Shown: positions 45,834 to 57,205 of the stretch, piece by piece
Numbering within the stretch: position 1 is the stretch's first letter
Layout of the letters: each line of letters starts with the position of its first letter
Notes under the pieces: model-generated
What the model was told of the DNA's origin: nothing
The model's database searches: none
The model's input: the letters and a program-made list of their open reading frames with translations, nothing else
From: Mauremys mutica
Lineage: Eukaryota; Chordata; Testudines; Geoemydidae
Assembly: GCF_020497125.1 (NCBI RefSeq)
Contig: NC_059081.1
Span: 60,594,768-60,658,767, forward strand
Reading direction: 5' to 3'
Length of the DNA: 64,000 bases
Program-made: the position numbers and the translations under genes

Positions 45834-46105
45834 GGGCTTGGCTACACTTACAAATTTGCAGCGCTGCAGCAGGGTGTGAAAACACACCCTCTCCAGCGCT
45901 GCAAATTGCGGCGCTGCAAAGCGCCAGTGTGGTCAAAGCCCCAGCGCTGGGAGCGCGGCTCCCAGCGCTGTACGTTATTCCCCACAGGGAGGTGGAGTAC
46001 GGACAGCGCTGGGAGAGCTTTCTCCCAGCGCTGGTGCTTTGACTACACTTAGCGCTTCAAAACACTGCCGCGGCAGCGCTTTGAAGTGTAAGTGTAGCCA
46101 AAGCC
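45834..46105. mobile_element. 272-bp MITE, relative of the CAGCGCTG element
   Basis: The left end GGGCTTGGCTACACTTACAA and the complement of the right end (GGCTTTGGCTACACTTACAC) form the inverted repeat. The flanks are TGA at 45831-45833 and 46106-46108. The interior carries CAGCGCTG at 45859, 45893, 45942, 45963, 46004 and 46026, some in hairpin arrangement (CCCAGCGCTGGGAGCGCGGC). It shares TIR design, flank and octamer with the neighbour 250 bp away but has a different body, so these are two subfamilies rather than a tandem copy. Confidence 0.85.
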
Positions 46106-46108
46106 TGA

Positions 46109-48710
46109 GCCCTGCAGGTGAAAGGTGCAATGGACGTTCCCACTATCGTTAATTAATGTCCTTGTACTGGTATTGGTTTTTGTTTGCCCCAGTGTGAAGG
46201 TCCCCTCCCCCACCCTTAGCCACTTTTTCTCCTCAGAGCGTGTACTCCCAGTCAGCTCCTTTCCACTGGGGCTCCTTCATTCCGCCACCCCCACCTGCCT
46301 TTCTCTCCTTGCTGTTCCTGCTCCTGCCTCCCAATCTCTGCCCTGCTACTTCAGCTGCCCACTCCTTCCATAACCCTTGTACTGCAGCTCCCTGCTATAC
46401 CTCCTTCCCCCAGAGCCTGCCTGACTGTCTGTCTGTCTGTCTAATGTGTTGTCTAAGTCCCCTCTTGCATTATTCACCCACGACACCCTGCTCTGCTCTC
46501 GCTGCTGCTGATTTACCATCCACCCCCGCCCCCCAACACACTTCCTAAATTTTCCACCACAACAAAAAACTCAGGAATGAGGCAATTAATATGTATTATT
46601 TCAATAGGAGAGTTAAAAACAAAAAGCTTATGCAACAACTTCCCAGTCAGAACTGCAGAGACTATTGTGAAGCAGAAAACCTATGAAATGGCAGCTGTAA
46701 AATATATTAAAAAGCCTTTATTCACTGCTATCACAATGGGGAAAAAGAGACTAAATGCAGCTTTTCATTTGTTTAACTAAAAGCTGCCATTCCTCAGTCT
46801 CTCTGATGATAATGATCCCCACGGTTACCATCAAACTCGCACACACTCACAAGACACTGAGTTTCATACTAACTTTGCTCGGTATCTTCTTGATAGTGAG
46901 GTTCACAGAACCGCCCGCTCCAGACGTGGTCAAAGCGTCAAATGCTGTGGCTGAGGCATGGAATGTCTCACCCTGAGAGATGAGGCACGAAGAAGACGCT
47001 ACAATTGTTGTTATCTGTCTTATGGTAGCACGTGTGCTAGGCGCTGTACAGGCAATAGAATAAGAGACAGTCCCTGACGGCAGGAGCTGCTCATCTAATA
47101 AAGACAGACAACAGGTGAGAGAGGAAGTAGTATTACACCTAGTGTACAGATGGGGAACTGAGACGCAGAGGGATTAAGGGTTCAATCCAGAGCTGGTTGA
47201 TTTCAATTGGATTGGGCCCCAGGTGACATGCCCAACTCATTCATGGAGACTTGGCCATTAAACTCAGCTCTCCTGGTTCCCACCCCAGTGCCTTAGCTTC
47301 CTTCCTCTCAATGTGCCCTTTCTCCCTTAGTTGTAATTTTATTTTATTTTTGTTTACAAGTTCCAAGCACATACGGGCAACATTTTAAAATGTGGGAACC
47401 CAAAACTAGGCTCCTAAATCCACATTAAGACACTTAAATAAGTGGCCTGAATTTCAGAGGCGCCTGCCGTTCCCATTGGAGTCAGCTTTAGGCACCTGGA
47501 CTGGAAAACATTGGGCCTACCCTGTGATAAAGTAACGTTAAAGGGGCGGCCTGCTTGTTCTGTGCTATAAAGAGAGACAGGTGTGGCTCCTAATCCCAGC
47601 GCCCCAGAGAACTGTGCATTGAGTCCAGTATACGTAGCTATCGATGCCTGGGAGCCATATCATGCTATTGAGTGTTAAGCAGGCTTCACCATTCATCTCA
47701 ATGAGAAGTTCTGCTGAAAAATCGATGGCATAACATGGGCCTGGGTTCGGCGTGTTAAGAGACGGGTGCACGTTCACCTCTGGGGGTGAAGGAACCACTC
47801 AGCAGTGAGTAAGGAGCAGCACTGACTGGGACCCACATAACATCCACCTTGACCAAATGGGGGGTGACGTCTCAGGGCCTCCGAGAGGGGAGGCAGGAAA
47901 GCAGGCAAAATGTGGGGCTGGTCAGGGATGACGTCTCTTTGTGTGGTGGGGCCTGATTGAAGGGGCTTGCACTTGTCAGAGAAACTCTTACGAGGGTTAC
48001 CTTTACTCTGGTACATCAGCGCTGCCTCATGTCGGACCACAGCATGGAGTTTGATGTGACATGCAATTACGGGTGTAACATGCAGGTTCGGGCTGCTGAG
48101 GTCAGCTCCAAATGTGGGACCAAACTTTCCCAACACCTGTGGGGTGGGGGGAGGCAGAAGGTTGGAGCTCAGGTTTTGGTTCAGGCCCAGGCTAACTATA
48201 ACTTGGAATCTGGTAGACTTGCCCTCCTCCCCACCGCCACCCCTCCTTTACCAGTGGTGTGAAGGGCCTTTCCTTGGTTTGCTGGCTTATGTCAGCTGGC
48301 ATTCAGACAGCTTCCTTGGGGACTCACTGGTTTCCTTGTACCTTTTCTGCTTGTGGCAGCACTAAGGATGAAAACTTGTCTCTAAACAGCACAGCATTCA
48401 GTACCGTGGATGGCAAGCTCTTAAATCTGATATTTGCAGGCTGGATGCGGCATGTAGACAGAGGGGAAAGGGTTAGTTTAGAGCAATTTTAAAACATGGC
48501 TGGAAGGAAAGCAAATCCGTTTGCACCTCAGGGCCTCCTGTTCTCTGCCTGTGGCACACAGTGGCTGACTCTGCTGAGGGCAGTAATGCTTTGGTCTAAC
48601 TCTGGTTGTTGGGTTTGCTGTGGGAGTGGCAGGGTGGTGTTTAGTGGCCTGTGATATACAGGAGGTCAGATTAGATAATCTGATCATCCTATGATTTTGA
48701 AACTAACCGG
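46109..48710. other. Intergenic, no gene seen; old dispersed repeats
   Basis: At 46426-46442 there is a short (CTGT)n run. At about 47020-47115 TGTGCTAGGCGCTGTACAGG and GAGACAGTCCCTGACGGCAG form an old dispersed repeat also seen at 49100 and 49970. At about 47400-47515 there is a decayed palindromic repeat (TTCAGAGGCGCCTGCCGTTC, CCATTGGAGTCAGC). No exon homology is seen. Confidence 0.45.
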
Positions 48711-48712
48711 AT

Positions 48713-49040
48713 CTTAGATTGTGAGATTCTCAGGGCATGGGCCATCCCTCCTTGAGTAGCTGGAAAGTGCCTAGTATGCTGTGGGTACCTCCACACAGGG
48801 ATAAAAGACCCACAGCATAGCTGCATCTGGCCCAGATCAGCTGACTCGCACTTGCACGGCTCACTCTCTGGGATGGAAAAATCATTATGTAGAGGTTCAG
48901 GCTTGGATTTATCCACACAGCAATTTTTTTCAGCCCTGGAGCCTGACCCCTGTGCGCCCGAGTCAGCTGACCCAGGCCAGCTGCAGGTTTTTTATCCCTG
49001 TGTAGACGTACCCTGTGACACAACTATAAACTAATAAAAT
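48713..49040 (+). mobile_element. SINE/LINE tail interrupted by a MITE at 48783-49013
   Basis: TTAGATTGTGAGATTCTCAG ... AGTGCCTAGTATGCTGT is the left part of the tail. GTGACACAACTATAAACTAA followed by TAAAATT after 49013 is its A-rich end. The MITE inside has 3-bp TGT flanks. Confidence 0.65.
48783..49013. mobile_element. 231-bp MITE with GGGTACC ends and TGT duplication
   Basis: The left end GGGTACCTCCACACAGGGAT followed by AAAAGACC, and the complement of the right end (GGGTACGTCTACACAGGGAT followed by AAAAAACC), form a long inverted repeat. The flanks are TGT at 48780-48782 and 49014-49016. A second internal pair, CAGATCAGCTGACTCGCAC and GCCCGAGTCAGCTGACC, lies further in. It is non-coding and Harbinger-like from the 3-bp duplication. 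Confidence 0.85.
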
Positions 49041-49059
49041 TCTGTACTTTTCCCCTGTT

Positions 49060-50040
49060 GTTGTTCGTATTGTGGCCTCAGCTGGGATTAAGGCCCCATA
49101 TGTGCTAGGCACTGCACATACATAACAAAAAGACAGCCCCTGCTGCCCCAAGAGTTTGCAATCTATGTAAATGTTGCAAGTATAATCGATGCACATGTCG
49201 CATAGTTTTTGGTTGGCTATTAGTTTCGATCTGGTCTATTTAGATTGTGAACTTTGGGATTGTCCTTTATTTGGTGTTGGTACAGTACCTAGCACAATGA
49301 AATCCCGATCTTTATTGAGGCGCTACTGTAATACAAATAATAATAATATAGGGAGCAAAAGAAATATTTTTTCAAAAATCATATAAAGAAACACAAACCT
49401 AAAAGATCTCTTTTCCTAGTGGTCCAGAAGAGGCCATTATCTTCTAGAGGGGTGTATATGAATCCTATTTGTGGCTGTGAGAGCTATGTGACTGCATCAC
49501 AAAGAGAATACACTGCAGAATGTGCATGAATATTAGAGCAGAGGAGAGGTCAAAAGCTAAAACATGATAAGAAAAGAAAATGCATCTTTAAATATACACA
49601 TGCCTTTTCTTGCCAGGATCTATCAAACCAAGTGCCAAAATAATGGTAATGACATTTTGTTTATAAGAAAGAAGAAATTGCTTCTGGCTGAGAATTTGTT
49701 TGCCAAGTTTCAGGCAGGAGGGAGTTGAAATGACCCTGTGATAATGTGGTTTAGGAATGCATGTGTTTTAAAGAGGTGTGATAATGGGATTGCTCACAAC
49801 CCCCCCTCTAACACTGTGCAGTTAGGGACCAGTTCTGCACCAGCATGTACTACCCATGTATAGTGCTTACATCCATGAACGGCCCTGCTGAAGTCAATGG
49901 CACAGCTTATAATTAGTATTATTGTAGTACCTAGAGGCCCCAGTCATGGACCCGGACCCCATTGTGCTAGGCTCTATACAAACAAGGAACAAAAAGACAG
50001 TCCCAACCCCAAGGGGTTTACAGTCTAAGTATAAGACGAG
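49060..50040. repeat. Three further copies of the dispersed tail repeat
   Basis: At 49075-49165 (minus sense: GTGCTAGGCACTGCACATAC ... AAGAGTTTGCAATCTA), at 49235-49345 (plus sense: TTTAGATTGTGAACTTTGGG ... AGTACCTAGCACAATG ... CTGTAATACAAATAATAA) and at 49910-50030 (minus sense: TAGTACCTAGAGGCCCCAGT ... CATTGTGCTAGGCTC ... GGGTTTACAGTCTAAG) the same tail appears. In between, 49380-49900 shows nothing definite. Confidence 0.7.
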
Positions 50041-53000
50041 AGACGACAGATGGAGACAGGCAGATGAGGGAACACGAGGAAACAATGAGACAATATTGGT
50101 CAGCATGATAGCACTGGTCTCTGCACACCAGCAGCTGAACTATTATCAAGTTTTTAGTAGGCATCACAGCAAAGGAGAGTTTTGAGGAGGGATTTGGAGG
50201 TGATTGAAGAGGTAGCTTTGCGTACAGTGATCGGCTCTATGCTTTGTAGTGTTTCAGGTCTGACCCAAATCTCAGTGACGTCAGTGGACGACACCCGCTC
50301 CCCCCCTTGACTTCAATGAGCCTTGGATAAGGCCCTTAGTTTGTGACAGTAGTTGACTGGGTGCCCAATCCGACTCCTGTTCAATTCACTACGTGGAAGT
50401 TTTGCCATTGACACTATTGGGAACAGAGTCAGGCCTAGTTGTTCACAGGCAGGAGGGGATAAGGTGAGGCCCATCGAACACGGCAACGTGGCTAGTGAAC
50501 TTCACCATCATCATCATCTTCCTATTATGCCTCTGGCATTTAAGGCAGTGACGAAGCTCCTCCACTCCTGTCTGTTTCTGACAAGTCTTTCAATGGTTCC
50601 CCAGCTGTGTCCCAGGTTTTTCGCTCGGCTTCCACAGCTCTTCGCCATGTTGTTTTCGGGCAGCCTCGTTTTCACTTGCCTTCAGGTGTCCATCTTATTG
50701 CTACTCTGGTGATGGAATCAGTTTCCATCCGAAGCACGTGACCGATTCATCTCCAACCCCTCCTGGCCATGATGGTGCTCAGATCCTCTTGGTTGCACTG
50801 TGTCAATAGATCTTGGTTTGAGATTGTTCTGGGCCAAAAGATATGGAGGATTTTTCTGAGGCAGGTTGTATGTAGTGACCTTACTCATCGTTAAAACAGA
50901 GGTGCTGTCTGTGGAGACCACGGGTCCCAGCAGGAAATGCGCCATCTTGGATCCACTCAAAGGCTGGATATGTGGGGCCCATTCTCCTCGCTGGGGTAAG
51001 TCTGACTTTGAGGGAGTTAGCTGCACCTGAGTTACAGTGGTGTAAGAAAGTCAAGGCCATGTCAAAGCCACCAACACTGGGCAATGGAACTACTTGGGAG
51101 TGAGTCAGAGAGGAATCAGCAGTCGAGTCTCTGCAAGTCACCCTTCCCCATTACTGAGGAAAATCCCTGCTACATACGCCATTTCCTGCAAATAAGGGCC
51201 TGATCCAAAGTCTGGTGACACTGTTGGGAGCCTTGCCATTGACCTCAGTAGGCTTTGGATTAGGGTCCTTGGGCTCCTGGCAAGTTGCCTCTGCAGCTCT
51301 TGGTTGGGCAAATTCAGATGTCCCCTCTTTAAGGGAATTGGGGAATTCAGAATCCAGAAGGGAAACCTCACTCCCAGCATCCGCAGAAAATAGTCCCCAG
51401 GGGATAAACATCACTTCCTGGCACCAGCTGGTGTACAGAGAAAGGGGAACTAAAGAAACCCTGTAACCACTTTAACAACGAGATCGGGGGCAGCAGGAAA
51501 GTTCAGATCCAGCCCCAAACTTCCCTATGGTTTGGTCTGGCCTGAGGTTTTGGCTCTGTGACCGCCCGAACCATCAGCGTAGCGCCGGGTCCTTGCTTGC
51601 TATTACAGTAGCTGAGGAGCCAGCCCCTACATCCCAGGCTCTGTGTTCCCTCTTCATTCCACTTCCCATGCAAACCATCAATTTACAATCATCCCACTGG
51701 GGGTTGTTGCTGCCTAATGCACCCACCCAGTGGGGATCCCATCAAACATTAAAGCAGTGGATGGAGCCTTTAATGAAGTTAACCTGCTGAAACCAGGAGA
51801 GCGCATTTGGTTGAAGTACACCCGAAAGCTCTGGATTATACTGCAGCTGCTTCAAAAGAAATCCATTCCCTCCTTTCACAGTGCTGCTGTATTGAGAAAT
51901 AATATGGCACCTTTGTATTCACAGCCTAATTTAGTCAGCTTGCTGAAGTCTGAAAGCTTTTTTATTAACTCTGAAGATGCAGCTTTTTTCCTCCAGTATC
52001 ACAAACCCTTCCCATGCACACCAGCTCAGAGCAGGCTTTGAACAGCCCGGCTCAGAGTAGAACCTCAGGGTTTAAAGTCCTCTCAGAGAGAGAGAGATAC
52101 AGCTTCTAGAGCAAGGATGAATCATTTCCTCTGCTAATCTGATTATGTATTTTAACTCTATTAGTTTGTTTTCTTTATTCTCTTTCACATTTCTTTGTAT
52201 TGGTTCATTTTCCCATTCCCTTGTTGTGGTTTTGACTATTCTCTTTTTCTTCATTTCCCCTTTCTGCTTTCTTCATTTTTTGCTCTCCTTATATTTCCCC
52301 CCCTTGTTTTCCTCTTTCATGTCTTTCCTGATTTGCCTCCGTATTTCCTTAATTTCCCCCTTAGTCTTCTTTTCCTGTCCCCTTTGTTTTCGCTTGCTGT
52401 GTTCTTTTCTGGTCACAGCTGCCCCCTGATGGTTCCCAGGTTCATTACAGCTCAGTGCTAGAATTAAAAACAGAGCAGTGCCTAATATGGGTAATAATGA
52501 TGAATGTGAATAGGGGTGGGAAATGCATGCGTTCGGTTTTAGTTTAAACACAATAAAGGCAGGGAAGCAAAAAGTAAGACTGTCCTCCCCAGACAAGTAA
52601 CTTTGTTAATTACAAAGTGAGCAGAAGAGGAGGAGACTCCACCCCAACCCCACAGTCTGAAGTTTGACTGGCAGCTTAGTAAACTGTGTAGGAGTAAATA
52701 TTTGAAGGAAGGCTGTGAACTAACGACTGAAGTGGGTGTGAGTTGACCCACCCTGAGCATCTTCAGTAGCAAAAGGTCAATGTTCCCAGCCCTACCCTTT
52801 CAATCACTATTTTCAGACTCAAATTAGCAGCGATTTCACTGGCAATGAAATAATAACCAGATTGCTAACTATAGTTTGAAAGGTTATCCACTTGGAAAAA
52901 CTAGTTCACACATTGAATTCGAGTTGGTCCCTATATAACTAGGAGTACAACTTCCCAGATGAGATTTTGACCCTATTTAAGTTCATACTCATAGGACATT

Positions 53001-53050
53001 TGGTTAATTATTATTTGTGGCCACAAATTGAGACAGTCACAGATCTGATA
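50041..53050. other. Intergenic, no gene seen; foldback repeat at 51196-51268
   Basis: At 51196-51268 GGGCCTGATCCAAAGTCTGG ... GCCATTGACCTCAGTAGGCT ... GGATTAGGGTCC is an imperfect foldback element of the same kind as 30353-30414. The rest, including a pyrimidine-rich stretch at 52150-52400, shows no exon, RNA gene or repeat boundary I can support. Confidence 0.5.
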
Positions 53051-53054
53051 GACT

Positions 53055-53265
53055 AATAGTAGTAATTAGTATTTTGCACTTGTATAGCACTTTTCATCTG
53101 TGGACCTCAAAGTGCTTTACAAAGGTAGGGAAGCATTATTTTATAACAGGAGAATTGAGGCACAGACAGCTTAAGTTCCAGGCCTAATGTCACAGTGAGT
53201 CAGTAAGAGAACGCAGGCCTCCTGACCCAGTCCTGTGCTCCAACTGCTAGGCTGTGTGGCCCCAG
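53055..53265. mobile_element. Old dispersed SINE/LINE-like repeat
   Basis: TGTATAGCACTTTTCATCTG ... GACCTCAAAGTGCTTTACAA ... TTGAGGCACAGACAGCTTAA ... CAGGCCTCCTGACCC ... CAACTGCTAGGCTGTG resembles a widespread amniote repeat. A short relative is at 34770-34805. The family name was not determined. Confidence 0.55.
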
Positions 53266-53610
53266 AATCTTTGAATCATCTCCTTCGCTATTGGCACAAT
53301 CTCTGTTTATCTTCTCATGCAGGCCCAGATATCAGTTTTTATTCTCAGTTCTAACAGTGTTTCAGCCCTGCCATTTTGTTTGTTTGCTTTGCAATACTGT
53401 CAAGTGTCTGATGGAAATATGTCCTGATATAAAGGTGGAAAGAACCTGTTTTGTATCACCGCTCTGGGGCCCTGAGAGTGGTATAAAAATACATGACACA
53501 CCTTTGATTAATTATTTAAATAAGGGTGAAGAGAGGTGTTAAGGTAAGGCTGAAGATTTCCTATCTTACTAGCCCCTCCTGTTGGCCAGTTCATGGAGTA
53601 ATATGGTGAG

Positions 53611-53760
53611 GGGGAGGGATAGCTCAGTGGTTTGAGCATTAGCCTGCTAAACCCAGGGTTGTGAGTTCAATCCTTGAGGGGGCCACTTAGGGAAGTGGGG
53701 TAAAAATCTGTCTGGGGACTTGCCTAGCTGACCTTCTAAGGTCCCTTTCAATTCTATGAT
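53611..53760 (+). mobile_element. tRNA-derived SINE with CR1-like tail (+)
   Basis: The head is complete: GGGGAGGGATAGCTCAGTGG gives the A box and GGTTGTGAGTTCAATCCTTG the B box of an internal Pol III promoter. The body (AAAAATCTGTCTGGGGACTT) and the tail (GGTCCCTTTCAATTCTATGA) follow. It forms an inverted pair with the copy 51 bp downstream. Confidence 0.93.
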
Positions 53761-53811
53761 CAGTCAGGGAGAAAGCTGCTGCACCATAACATATGGAGAT
53801 ATTACCTATCT

Positions 53812-53969
53812 CATAGAACTGAAAGGTCATTGAGTCCAGCCCCCTGCCTTTATGAGAAAGACCAAGTACTGATTTTGCCCCAGATTCCCAAGTGGCCCCC
53901 TCAAGGATTGAACTCACAAGGCTGGGTTTAGCAGGCCAAAGCTCCAACCACTGAGCTATCCCTCCCCCC
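53812..53969 (-). mobile_element. tRNA-derived SINE with CR1-like tail (-)
   Basis: Read on the plus strand it begins in the tail (CATAGAACTGAAAGGTCATT ... GTCCAGCCCCCTGCC) and ends in the inverted head (GGATTGAACTCACAAGGCTG ... CCACTGAGCTATCCCTCCC). It is almost full length, tail to tail with the copy at 53611-53760. Confidence 0.93.
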
Positions 53970-54769
53970 AATCAAAGAAAAAGTGATTGGGTGGCTGCTA
54001 TTGAAAAGATGGGATAATTAGGCAAAAGGGCAAAGCTGATGAGTGCCAGGGAAATCCTACCTATATTAGTCCTTAGGTCAGGAGCAGAAAAAATGAGGAA
54101 GAGTCAATATTTGAGGAAGCCAATGTTCTCAGCTACAGAGGAGTGGGAGGGAGAAAATTCCATTACATCTAAACTGTAACCAAAACTTCGTCTGTGAAAT
54201 TGTTTCAACCAAATCTAATGCAGATGGTGCAATAAATGATATATTAAAGTACAATTAAATTACACATTGTTTCATTTTCAGTGAGGTTTTGTGGCTGTTT
54301 CTTATAGTCAAATATGGAAAAAACGTTGCTATGCCCACGACGTCCGGTGAATACTTGCTGAGCCTTAAAACTTCAGGGAAATGGCATAATGGGCCGGATG
54401 CTAAGAAAGAGCCTTCTATGAGCAGAGCTCCCATTGAAGTAAAGGGGGTTCTACATGTTGGAGGGCTTGTAAAATCCAGCCCTAAATTTTGCACTGAGCC
54501 ATGCTAATTGATGTGAACAACTACTGGCAAATGATACACAGAAGGGCAGACTAGATGGTCTGTGGTCCCTTCTAACCTTTAAATTCATGTTAGGACTAAA
54601 CAGCTTCAGCTCAAAATAGGTACCTTCAAAGGGCCTGGTCCCGTATTGTGTGGGAATCAATGGCAAAGCTCCCAGTGGCTTTTGGTCCAAAGCTAATATT
54701 TGACCCATCCCTGCCCTAACTCCAAATTGGTAGATGCCACCAACTTGGTTGTCTTCATCTCCTGAAGTC

Positions 54770-55430
54770 ACATAAGAACGGCCATACTGGGTCAGACCAA
54801 AGGTCCATCCAGCTCAGTATCCTGTCTTCCGACAGTGGCCAATGCCAGGTGCGCCAGAGGGAATGAACAGAACAGGTAATCATCAAGTGACCCATCCCCT
54901 GTCTCCCATTCCCAGCTTCTGGCAAACAGAGGCTGGGGACACCACCCCTGCCCATCCTGGATAATAGCCATTGATGGACCTATCCTCCATGAATTTATCT
55001 AGTTCTTTTTTGAACCTTGTTGTAGTCTTGGTCTTCACAACATCCTCTGCCAAGGAGTTCCACGGGTTGACTGTGCATTGTGTGAAAAAATATTTCCTTT
55101 TGTTTGTTATAAACCTGCTACCTATTAATTTCATTTGGTGACCCCTAGTTCTTGTGTTATGAGAAGGAATAAATAACACTTCCTTATTTATTTTCGCCAC
55201 ACCAGTAATGATTTTATAGACCTCTATCACAGTCATCTTTTTTCCAAGCTGAAAAGTCCCAGTCTTATTAATCTCTCCTCATATGGCAGCTGTTCCTTAC
55301 CCCTAATCATTTTTGTAGCCTTTTTCTGAACCTTTTCCAATTCCAATTCCAATATATCTTTTTTGAGATGGGGTGACCACATCTGCATGCGGTATTCCAC
55401 ATAGTGGAAAGTGGAGCTTAAAGGAATTAC
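54770..55430 (-). pseudogene. CR1-like LINE, RT C-terminus and 3'UTR (minus strand)
   Basis: On the minus strand, pieces read ELELEKVQKKATKMIRGKEQ and [16 protein letters not shown], then [40 protein letters not shown] and [20 protein letters not shown], and [13 protein letters not shown], the usual C-terminal end of CR1 reverse transcriptases. The 3'UTR follows (GCCAGAAGCTGGGAATGGGA) and ends GACCTTTGGTCTGACCCAGT ... ATGGCCGTTCTTATG at the 54770 side. It is 5' truncated with at least one frame shift. Its 3'UTR differs from the CATAGAATC type, so it is a distinct CR1 subfamily. Confidence 0.88.
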
Positions 55431-56280
55431 TACATTGGGCAATGCTGATTGGTATTCTAATTCTGCCTTTAGAGGAAACAGCACATTCTGGTGAGAATAC
55501 TTCCAGGGATGATGATATTAAACCCTTGACAGCCCCCCTGGTGTGTAGTGTCCATGGAGAGGTACTGAAAAGTGGTTGGGAGAAATCTCTGAGGAGCAGA
55601 AGGTAACTTCAGATTTGATGGCTGATATTTTCTTACTTAAGTTTATCATCTTCTCTTACTCAGTGGCAGAAGAGTGCTGCTACAGCGAAACCTCATTTAC
55701 AAACGTAGCTTTCCCTTAGACTGTAAAGAACCCAATCAGACAACAACCCCTAGCCAGATAAAACACCCAATGAAATCAATGGGAATTTTGCTCACATACT
55801 GTAACTCTGCAAGATCAGGACCAAAGCAAAGTCAGCTAGAATTCTCTCTGATTAGGGCTTGGTAACCTTTCCTTTTTCTATGCTCTTTTGATACACATCT
55901 CAAGAGAGGAATGATTCATTCTGTGGATTTTTGTAACACTCTGATATCTGTGTTTTGGTTTGTGACAACTATTTATATACTACAAATCACACTTTGCTAG
56001 TTTGCTAGTGATCTAACCATTAGCAAGTAGTAAATAATAGTCACATATTTTCAAACTGAAAATGTAATAAAGACAGGAGCTAGTTCTGCTCCGCTGAAGT
56101 AAATGGGAATCTTTTCATTGACTTCAATGGGAATTTGATCAGGCCTAAGATGAAGACTCAAAATGCGGTATCAAAACACACAGATGAAACAAGCACTGCA
56201 TAGCACTGAAGGTAACACTCATTATAGATGCTGTACCAAGTGGGCCCAATCCAGCACCCACTGGTGTCAATGGAAAGACT
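55431..56280. other. Intergenic, no gene seen; foldback repeat
   Basis: At 56090-56150 CTGCTCCGCTGAAGTAAATG and CATTGACTTCAATGGGAATT form a decayed foldback repeat; a second core CCAATGAAATCAATGGGAAT lies at about 55768. Nothing else is recognised. Confidence 0.45.
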
Positions 56281-56282
56281 CT

Positions 56283-57205
56283 CAGGCCTGGACCCACAAG
56301 GGGACTTAGGCATCTCTCTCAGGCCTAATGACTATGTAAGTATTTATCCAAAGTGGAGCAGTCATTGGGCCAGAGAGAAAGCAAGAGAATGGCACTATAG
56401 GCCTGTGATTAGGGCACCCTCCTGGGAGATAGGACTCTGTGGGTCCAGTCCCCCTGCTCCAATCACTCTTCTGTTATTTATCCACAGTGGAGCAGCTTCA
56501 ACAGGAGCAACTGAGGGAGCCCCACATCAGACTATCCTCTAGCTCAGTGGTTAGAGCAGCCTCCTGAGAGGTGGGAGAGCCCCTCCTGAACAGGCGGGGG
56601 TGGTGGTGGAATTGAACGTGAATCTCCTACATCCCAGGTGAGTTCTCTAACCACTGGGCAGTGACAGCAGCTCTTCTTCTGGCTGGATTTCCAAGAGGAC
56701 TCGACAGAGGCCAAGTCTACACTACAGTGCTACATTGGTGCAACTGTGGTGGAGCGTCTCCTGCCAACATAGTGCCAGTGTGGACAGCATTTAAGCCAAT
56801 GTAACGTATGTCACTCATGGGATCATTTTCACACCCTGAGTGCCATAAGTTGCATCGACTTAAGCAGTAGTGTACACCAGCCCTGAGTGGGTGGTCTTTG
56901 AGCATGTCTCCCTCATCGGGCTACACAAGATAGGTGAGCGAACACCTATCTTCCCCGGGTTTGTGAATCGCTCTGGGGCTTAGGTGGCAGATAGGTGTCC
57001 GAACATCTAGTGAGAGGCAGCAGTGCACATCCCCAGAGACAGGAACTTAGGCTCTGAGAGAACTTTCACTGCAAGAACATAGGCACTGAGTCAGTTCAGG
57101 TATGTATAGGGTTTGGCAGGAGTCTTGTGGATGGCAATGGAGCCTATAAGTGGGACTTTGGGGTCTAAACCTGAGAGTTAGGCACCTGGCGTTTAGGATC
57201 AGGGC
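56283..57205. repeat. Suspected DNA-element repeat hosting a small MITE
   Basis: The left end GGCCTGGACCCACAAGGGGA followed by CTTAGGC, and the complement of the right end (GCGGCCCTGATCCTAAACGC), look like weak inverted ends. The interior includes CTCTAGCTCAGTGGTTAGAG and GGGCACCCTCCTGGGAGATA, text I associate with a turtle repeat. The MITE at 56709-56884 interrupts it. The boundaries are uncertain. Confidence 0.35.
56709..56884. mobile_element. 176-bp MITE with GTCTACACTAC ends
   Basis: The left end GGCCAAGTCTACACTACAGT and the complement of the right end (CAGGGCTGGTGTACACTACT) form the terminal inverted repeat. The ends resemble those of the Harbinger element at 37119-39016 (GTCTACACTACGA). 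It is non-coding, and the target duplication is not clear. Confidence 0.6.

Noticed and set aside
53620..53680. A functional tRNA gene (A and B boxes present)
   Set aside because: The tRNA-like head cannot form a proper cloverleaf with a clear anticodon and is followed by a SINE body and CR1 tail; three other copies exist in the window.
56545..56575. Another tRNA-like head (CTAGCTCAGTGGTTAGAG)
   Set aside because: It has an A-box-like phrase but no B box at the right distance and no SINE tail; it is probably part of a larger repeat.
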